From: an uncultured Dialister sp.
Lineage (GTDB): Bacteria > Bacillota > Negativicutes > Veillonellales > Dialisteraceae
NCBI GenBank assembly: GCA_900547785.1
Contig: URIB01000020.1
Coordinates: 1 to 26,429, forward strand
Direction of reading: 5' to 3'
DNA: 26,429 bases
The position numbers were made by a program, and so were the translations under genes. This document shows positions 22,071-26,429 of this stretch, piece by piece (within the stretch, counting starts at the first letter, position 1; each line of letters begins with the position of its first letter). The notes beneath the pieces are model-generated. The model ran no database searches and was not told the DNA's origin. It saw only the letters and a program-made list of their open reading frames with translations.

Positions 22071-23177
22071 TTATAATTCTCCGCCGTCGATTTTTTCTTG
22101 CAGTTCTTTTCGTGAGAGCGTATCCGTCCGGTAAAGTCGTGCCGTTTCGGGTATGTGACAGAGTTTCTCTCCTTTTGTGTCATCTATAATGACCGGCGTG
22201 GTTTTGATGAGTGTTTCCAATTCTTCTTCGCTTCTTGCGTAAGGGATATGGAAACAGTAAGAGGCTGCCCGGGCGAGTGTTTTTTCTCCCAAGGGGCCGC
22301 AATTCACCTGATAGCCTGCCAGGAAAAGATGGCGCATGAGGCTTACTGTTTCCACACTGTCACCGAGAACGAGCACTTTCTTTCCTTTTTCTTCCTTCCC
22401 TTTATAAGTGTATAGGGCCAGACGGTCGGAAATCGGATCGTTATAGATGAGAGAATCGAGGCGGAAGGCTCTCTTTAAATTATTTTCCGTCAATACGTCT
22501 ACGGGAATGCCGTCAGCAGTAAATTGACAATCCGAAAGGAGTAGAAGACGGCTGCACCATTGGGCGGACATCATAAGATCATGACAAATCATAATGATTG
22601 TTTTTCCTTCGTTTGCCAGGTCACGGCAAAGACGGAATATTTCTTCCTGATACTGCAAGTCCAGCGAGGCCGTCGGTTCATCAAGGAAAAGGACGGGCGT
22701 TTCCTGGGCAAGAACTTTGGCAAGAATCACTCTTTGCCGTTCACCGCCGGAAAGTGTCTGGACCGGCTTGTCCGCCAGATGAATGACGCCTGTATAGGTC
22801 ATCCATTTTTCTGCAATTTGTTCATCGTCCAGGTCTTCTTTTTGCCACCATTTGAGATAGGGATAGCGGGCAGACATGACGATTTCTTTCGCGGTATAAC
22901 TGAAACTTGTGCGGAATTCCTGCTGCATGAATGCGATTTTTCTTGCGATTTCCTTATCATGCATAGCATTTTCATTTTTTCCGTCAATCAAAATTTCTCC
23001 CGACGAACGGGGAATCATCCCTCTTACCGCTTTGAGGAACGTACTTTTTCCCGCACCGTTCGGTCCGATTATGCCTATAAATTCGCCCTGTTTGGCAGAA
23101 AGCGAGCAATTTTCAAGGATTTTTCTATGCCCCAAAGAAACGGAAATATCGCGGGCTTCCAGTATAAATTCACTCAT
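22071..23177 (-). CDS. ABC transporter ATP-binding protein, iron-siderophore/cobalamin type
   Basis: This cytoplasmic ATPase powers import through the adjacent permease. It has 368 residues from the ATG at 23177, which overlaps the permease stop by one base (TAATG); a longer in-frame opening to 23615 is antisense-like reading of the permease gene. Walker A is GPNGAGKST (38-46), signature LSGGERQ (142-148), Walker B LFLDEP (163-168) and the switch His199, all intact. About 110 residues (258-368) follow the nucleotide-binding domain, beginning GKKVLVLGDSVETVSLMRHL, like a small Rossmann-type fold. Similar tails occur on some corrinoid/iron ATPases; its role is not known to me. Confidence 0.92.
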   Translation of the reverse strand: MSEFILEARDISVSLGHRKILENCSLSAKQGEFIGIIGPNGAGKSTFLKAVRGMIPRSSGEILIDGKNENAMHDKEIARKIAFMQQEFRTSFSYTAKEIVMSARYPYLKWWQKEDLDDEQIAEKWMTYTGVIHLADKPVQTLSGGERQRVILAKVLAQETPVLFLDEPTASLDLQYQEEIFRLCRDLANEGKTIIMICHDLMMSAQWCSRLLLLSDCQFTADGIPVDVLTENNLKRAFRLDSLIYNDPISDRLALYTYKGKEEKGKKVLVLGDSVETVSLMRHLFLAGYQVNCGPLGEKTLARAASYCFHIPYARSEEELETLIKTTPVIIDDTKGEKLCHIPETARLYRTDTLSRKELQEKIDGGEL

Positions 23178-24217
23178 TATCCCATACCTCCGTGCCGTCT
23201 CATTCTGCGAATCAGATAGAGGAAATAAGGCGCGCCGATGACAGCGGTCATGATGCCCACCCGTATTTCCAGAGGAGCGGCAATTGTCCGTCCCAACGTA
23301 TCGCAGAGAAGAAGAAATAACGCCCCTGAAAGTGCCGCCGCCGGAAGAAGCGTGCGGTGATCGGGCCCGATAAGTATCCTTATGATGTGCGGCACCACAA
23401 GACCGACAAATCCTATCATACCGCTTACGCAGACCGCAACGGCGGTGATGAGCGAGGCAATGAAAAGAAATAAAGAACGGTAAAGAAGAATATTCATACC
23501 CAGCGACTTCGCTTCCGCTTCGCCGAGAGAAAGGACATTCAAATGACGGGCCAAAATAATAAGTGTCACAAGACCCGTGATAATCGGTGCAAAGGCAAGA
23601 GTCACATGCTCCCACCGGCGATAATCAAGACCGCCGACCATCCAGAAAAGAAATTCCTTCAGCCTATATTCATTCATGAACGTAAGCAGTCCGTTCGTCA
23701 TGGCACCGAGGAATATACTTACCGCCACACCGGCAAGAAGCAAACTCATAGGAGGCATTTTCCCGTTATGAAGCGTGAGGAAAATCGCCGCCGCTACGGA
23801 AAAAACAGCTCCGAGAAGAGCAAACGCGGGCATATAGTACATAGATACGGAAGTCAGTCCCAGATAAATACAGATAACCGCACCGAAAGACGCCCCTGAC
23901 GACACACCGATGATACCCGGATCGGCAAGAGGATTGGAAAATACCCCCTGCATGACCGAGCCTGACGCCGCCAGTGCCGCCCCTGCCAAAACGGCAATCG
24001 CGATACGGGGCATGCGGATATACCAGAAAACCGCCATCTGCTCCTGCGTCGGCGCCGTACCGAAAGCAGGAAGACCGAGACCCCTGGCTATTTCATGAAA
24101 TACCGTCGTCACCGGCACGGGAATCGCCCCGACATGAAGTGCCAACACCGCTACAAGAAATAAAAGAACCGCTAAAAATATAATAAATACACTTTTTCCC
24201 TTTGCCGAACTGATCAT
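23177..24217 (-). CDS. FecCD-family ABC permease
   Basis: This inner-membrane channel is for import of a metal chelate (ferric siderophore, haem or corrinoid). The 346 residues have about ten hydrophobic helices. Family signatures are visible: ASGSVMQGVFSNPLADPGIIG (about 84-104, broken here as AASGSVMQG and NPLADPGIIGVSSGA), GLVVPHIIR near 276 and GPDHRTLLPAAA near 289. GAGGAG precedes the ATG. It is the first gene of the two-gene minus-strand unit and is divergent from the binding-protein gene. Confidence 0.95.
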   Translation of the reverse strand: MISSAKGKSVFIIFLAVLLFLVAVLALHVGAIPVPVTTVFHEIARGLGLPAFGTAPTQEQMAVFWYIRMPRIAIAVLAGAALAASGSVMQGVFSNPLADPGIIGVSSGASFGAVICIYLGLTSVSMYYMPAFALLGAVFSVAAAIFLTLHNGKMPPMSLLLAGVAVSIFLGAMTNGLLTFMNEYRLKEFLFWMVGGLDYRRWEHVTLAFAPIITGLVTLIILARHLNVLSLGEAEAKSLGMNILLYRSLFLFIASLITAVAVCVSGMIGFVGLVVPHIIRILIGPDHRTLLPAAALSGALFLLLCDTLGRTIAAPLEIRVGIMTAVIGAPYFLYLIRRMRRHGGMG

Positions 24218-24335
24218 GTCCGCTCCTCACATTTTCTTTACCATGAAAACCTACCATTTCCCTTATTCGGAAAAATGATACTTGAAATCAGATTAGCATT
24301 TAAATTATTATACACTATAGAAATATAAATTAGAA

Positions 24336-24349
24336 ATGAGTTATCTCAT
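24336..24349. promoter_or_regulatory. Candidate operator in the divergent importer promoter region
   Basis: ATGAG-TTAT-CTCAT is a perfect 5-bp inverted repeat 28 nt before the binding-protein start. On the other strand TATAAT occurs near 24310 and could serve the permease operon. The site does not match a strict Fur box, and no cobalamin riboswitch is present. Confidence 0.3.
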
Positions 24350-24377
24350 AAAACTTTATCACGTAAAAGGAAATCCC

Positions 24378-25379
24378 ATGCAAAAACTTCTGAAAACAGG
24401 ACTCGTATTTCTTTTTTGCCTCGTCCTTGTCACAGGCTGCGGCATTCCGAAACCGGAAACCCCGGTCACCTCCGACGGATACACCGTCACCGACCACGAA
24501 GGAAATACCGTCTACATTCCCCATAAACCGAAACGGATTATTACCGCCCAGCTTGCGTTTGATACCATACTCCTCGGCATCGTACCTGCCGACCATCTCG
24601 TTGCGGTAAACGTCCTCTCCAAAGACCCGATGGGTTCCTTTATCGCCGGTGAAGTCAAAAACATCCGTTACACCATTCCCCCGGGCGGCCAGATTTCCAC
24701 GGGCCTCATCATGAAAACCAAGCCGGACCTTCTCATTCTGACCGACTACATCGATAAAAACACCGTAGAAATGATACGGAGCCTCGGCTACCCCGTCGTC
24801 ATCTGCCACAGTCCGGACAGCCATCAGGACATCATCGACGCCATCAAACTCATCAGCGAGTCCGTCGGATACCCCGAAAAAGGCGAAAAACTCATTAATA
24901 AAATGAAATCCGACCTTGCCGGAATAGAAGAAAAAATGAAAGAAATCCACACCGAACCCCCGGTAGGCCTCCTGGTATCCCAAATGCAAAGCTACGGCGG
25001 ACCCGGCTCGATGTACGATGCCAACCTCACCTTCGCTCATATCAGAAACGGCATAGAAAAAGCAGGCCTGAAAAACGGCGAATATCTCTCCAAAGAAATG
25101 GTCCTGAAATCAGATCCCGACTTCTTCCTCGTCGCCGCCGACCGTCCTGTGGACACGAGAAAAACAAACAAATATAAACGGGAATTTCTAGCCGATCCGG
25201 TCGTACAGACCATGAAAGGCCGCCACAACGTCGTCGCCGTCCCGAGCCGCTACATCTACTGCGGAAACCAAAACTGCGGCTGGGCCATAAAAGCCCTCGC
25301 CAATGCTGCCTACGGTCCCGTATACGGAGAACTCTTTGACATAAGCGACGAACATTTCATCCGTGCCGATGACTTATAA
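24378..25379 (+). CDS. Metal-chelate ABC transporter substrate-binding lipoprotein
   Basis: This is the extracytoplasmic receptor of the importer. Start chosen at ATG 24378: AAAGGAAA precedes it, and it opens a lipoprotein signal with lipobox LVTGC (Cys21); an in-frame ATG at 24336 adds 14 residues that spoil the signal. The 333 residues belong to the BtuF/FhuD helical-backbone type: TVTDHEGNTVYIPHKPKRII at the start, then KPDLLILTDYIDKNTVEMI and LGYPVVICHS. FecB-like proteins of this type bind ferric siderophores, haem or vitamin B12; which one is not clear. It is divergent from the permease-ATPase pair, so the importer is encoded by two units. Confidence 0.9.
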   Translation: MQKLLKTGLVFLFCLVLVTGCGIPKPETPVTSDGYTVTDHEGNTVYIPHKPKRIITAQLAFDTILLGIVPADHLVAVNVLSKDPMGSFIAGEVKNIRYTIPPGGQISTGLIMKTKPDLLILTDYIDKNTVEMIRSLGYPVVICHSPDSHQDIIDAIKLISESVGYPEKGEKLINKMKSDLAGIEEKMKEIHTEPPVGLLVSQMQSYGGPGSMYDANLTFAHIRNGIEKAGLKNGEYLSKEMVLKSDPDFFLVAADRPVDTRKTNKYKREFLADPVVQTMKGRHNVVAVPSRYIYCGNQNCGWAIKALANAAYGPVYGELFDISDEHFIRADDL

Positions 25380-25403
25380 AAAATAATAAAGAAATAAAAA
25401 AAA

Positions 25404-25436
25404 GCTGCGAATCTTATCTTTTCGCAGCCTTTTTTA
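25404..25436 (+). terminator. Terminator of the binding-protein gene
   Basis: GCTGCGA (25404-25410) pairs with TCGCAGC (25422-25428), followed by CTTTTTT. Confidence 0.85.
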
Positions 25437-25504
25437 TTTAAAGTTTTTTGAACTTCTTTATTCTGAATTTACAATATATCACTTTTATAATATAGTTAAT
25501 AAAG

Positions 25505-25597
25505 AGATTGCCGACAGCAGAAAGTCGCCTAAGCTGCTATCTAATGGTGGGGACCGGATTTTAGCTCCGGAGGGGCGTCCACCCGGCAATCTTTTTT
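25505..25597 (+). ncRNA. Probable structured RNA with terminal terminator stem, class unknown
   Basis: A 9-bp closing stem AGATTGCCG/CGGCAATCT (25505-25513 with 25584-25592) ends in a run of six T. Inside are hairpin AGCAG/CTGCT (25516-25520 with 25534-25538) and a longer arm: GGT-GGAC/GTCC-ACC (25546-25583) capped by CCGGA-TTTTAGC-TCCGG (25554-25570). The whole is a three-way junction that ends as an intrinsic terminator. GC content is much above the surrounding sequence and there is no ORF. It lies 125 nt after the binding-protein gene and is followed on the plus strand by no gene, so it is more likely a small RNA than a riboswitch. I cannot assign it to a known family. Confidence 0.5.
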
Positions 25598-25913
25598 CTT
25601 TTCTTTTTGTATAAAACAAAAATCCTTCTGTAATTATTTCTTACGCCAATCTTTGTTAAGGCGTTTTTTGCTTTTAGAACAAATCATATCTATACTGTAA
25701 TTAGAAAATTGTAATGTGGTCCGAGCAATCTGGTCTGTCCGGCCGGAAATATCCAATTAGTGTACATGCTTTGGATACCTTACGGTTTTCTTTTTTTGAA
25801 ATATAATCATCCCGCTCTTGTAAGCAAAACAAATGTGAGAAGTTGGAATTATTGTTAAATTTCCTGCAAAAAAAGTCCGCCTGTGCGAGCTTGGATAAAC
25901 ATTCTCGAAAGTA
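25598..25913. other. Gene-poor region with a start-less open frame on the minus strand
   Basis: A small hairpin ACGCC/GGCGT (25643-25664) with a T run could be a weak plus-strand terminator. On the minus strand 25701-25913 is a 70-codon open frame without ATG, directly continuing in frame after the stop of the gene at 25914-26108. It ends in SKACTLIGYF then RPDRPDCSDHITIF. It could be a remnant or chance. Nothing else is recognised. Confidence 0.25.
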
Positions 25914-26108
25914 TTAGAAAGTGTATGTGACACCCTCCTTAATTTCTTCGGTATAATCTATTCCATCATCAGGACAGAGCTCGTCTGCCGGTATCCTTTC
26001 TCCTTTTTCGTTATATCCATACAATTCTGAATTTCTGGAATCAATTTCCCATTTCTCTGCCAAAGTTAGCTGTCTTCCCTTATTACTCACTATTTTAGCC
26101 ATCTCCAT
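25914..26108 (-). CDS. Small acidic hypothetical protein
   Basis: The 64-residue product has no signal or membrane segment: MEMAKIVSNKGRQLTLAEKW at the start, and an acidic C-terminal half (PADELCPDDG, TEEIKEG). GGAGGAGG lies just upstream of two possible starts (26108 and 26102). It lies last in a row of three small minus-strand ORFs whose composition is more AT-rich than the window's core genes. No family is recognised. Confidence 0.5.
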   Translation of the reverse strand: MEMAKIVSNKGRQLTLAEKWEIDSRNSELYGYNEKGERIPADELCPDDGIDYTEEIKEGVTYTF

Positions 26109-26169
26109 CTGCCTCCTCCACAGTGAAATAATATGTTTCTGAATATTTTTTAAGTTCAGTTATTTTCAT
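26095..26169 (-). CDS. Possible 24-residue ORF overlapping the next small gene
   Basis: Frame MKITELKKYSETYYFTVEEA then DGDG, starting 17 nt after the upstream gene's stop and ending inside the first codons of the following gene in another frame. Its ribosome site is weak (GGAA). It could be a coupling peptide or the truncated N-terminus of a former gene; the start resembles those of small immunity-like proteins, but this is not evidence of function. Confidence 0.3.
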   Translation of the reverse strand: MKITELKKYSETYYFTVEEADGDG

Positions 26170-26186
26170 TTTTTCCGGTACTAAAA

Positions 26187-26384
26187 TCAATCCTCGAAGG
26201 GTGCATCCTCATAAATTGCCATAGAATATATTACCGCATCATCCGGTGTTTTTACCCAACCGGATTTTATGGCATCAAGCATTTCTTTTTTGTTTTCTTC
26301 TGTCGGTAAATGCAATTTAACACCCAATATAAAATCATGATTATCCCACATGCTTTTTAGAATACGTTCTATCTCTTCCCACAT
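26187..26384 (-). CDS. Small hypothetical protein
   Basis: The 65-residue product starts MWEEIERILKSMWDNHDFIL and ends DDAVIYSMAIYEDAPFED. The ATG at 26384 is preferred because AGGGGG lies 5 nt upstream; an in-frame TTG at 26402 is the alternative. It is soluble and acidic, with alternating helix and strand. It is in a compact array with the two small ORFs downstream, and upstream sequence runs off the window, so a larger operon (for example a toxin-immunity or other accessory locus) is possible but unseen. Confidence 0.5.
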   Translation of the reverse strand: MWEEIERILKSMWDNHDFILGVKLHLPTEENKKEMLDAIKSGWVKTPDDAVIYSMAIYEDAPFED

Positions 26385-26429
26385 ACAATCCCCCTTAATC
26401 AATCTTACAACTTTATTTTTATATCTTCT

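Noticed and set aside
23178..23615. N-terminal extension of the importer ATPase by 146 residues
   Set aside because: The extra part overlaps the FecCD permease gene on the same strand in another frame and is Cys/Arg/His-rich nonsense. The TAATG junction at 23177 gives a normal coupled start.
24218..24377. Cobalamin riboswitch in the importer intergenic region
   Set aside because: No conserved B12-box sequence is present, and the region is AT-rich and only about 160 bp long.
25554..25570. tRNA anticodon arm
   Set aside because: CCGGA-TTTTAGC-TCCGG has a 5-bp stem and 7-nt loop, but there is no T arm, no CCA-type acceptor geometry, and the would-be anticodon reads a stop codon.
25526..25577. 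Twister self-cleaving ribozyme
   Set aside because: CGCC-TAA...GAGGGGCG resembles the first stem and cleavage-site region of twister, and GCT/AGC could be its second stem. The conserved internal GCAAGCC-type segment and pseudoknots are not visible, so the match is too partial to call.

Overview
The window looks like chromosome of a diderm Firmicute of the class Negativicutes, probably Dialister or a close relative. A Firmicutes-type T-box leader controls ileS, while a trimeric autotransporter adhesin with a YadA-type membrane anchor implies an outer membrane. GC content is moderate, and several promoters carry an extended -10 (TGGTATACT or close variants). The genus is inference; the diderm-Firmicute reading rests on these features together.

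Layout. (1) 1-2500: a large coiled-coil trimeric autotransporter (426-2426). (2) 2999-4486: AldA-type aldehyde dehydrogenase on the minus strand, with a strong promoter and a leader of about 195 nt that folds into a three-way junction. (3) 5677-7341: a DUF6125-type protein, an LppM-like lipoprotein and a 34-residue membrane peptide. (4) 7384-12022, minus: ileS with its T-box, then folA and thyA overlapping by 4 nt. (5) 12200-14997: trkA-trkH potassium uptake operon, overlapping by 4 nt. (6) 15335-17829: a LysR regulator divergent from an SLC13/DASS-type carboxylate transporter. (7) 19137-20885: a DUF523 (TudS-like) protein, a small exported protein and a MarR regulator. (8) 22071-25379: FecCD-type permease and ATPase, divergent from a lipoprotein binding protein; together they form a metal-chelate (iron-siderophore or corrinoid) importer. 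(9) 25505-26384: a probable structured RNA with its own terminator, then AT-rich small hypothetical genes that look acquired.

The intergenic spaces near 1-100, 2.5-2.9, 4.9-5.5, 18.0-19.1 and 21.0-22.0 kb are filled by a family of modular non-coding repeats. Some are bounded by about 19-bp terminal inverted repeats. They carry hairpins whose arms change in a compensatory way between copies, and a nested hairpin with a nearly invariant core. They look like non-autonomous mobile or structured elements and are the main candidate for an undescribed system. A perfect 16-bp parS (ParB-binding) palindrome lies at 21989-22004 beside one truncated copy, suggesting the window is in the origin-proximal part of the chromosome.

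Working together: the house-keeping genes (thyA-folA, ileS, trkAH) are metabolically independent. The divergent LysR-transporter pair and the importer locus each form self-contained regulator/transport or import units.
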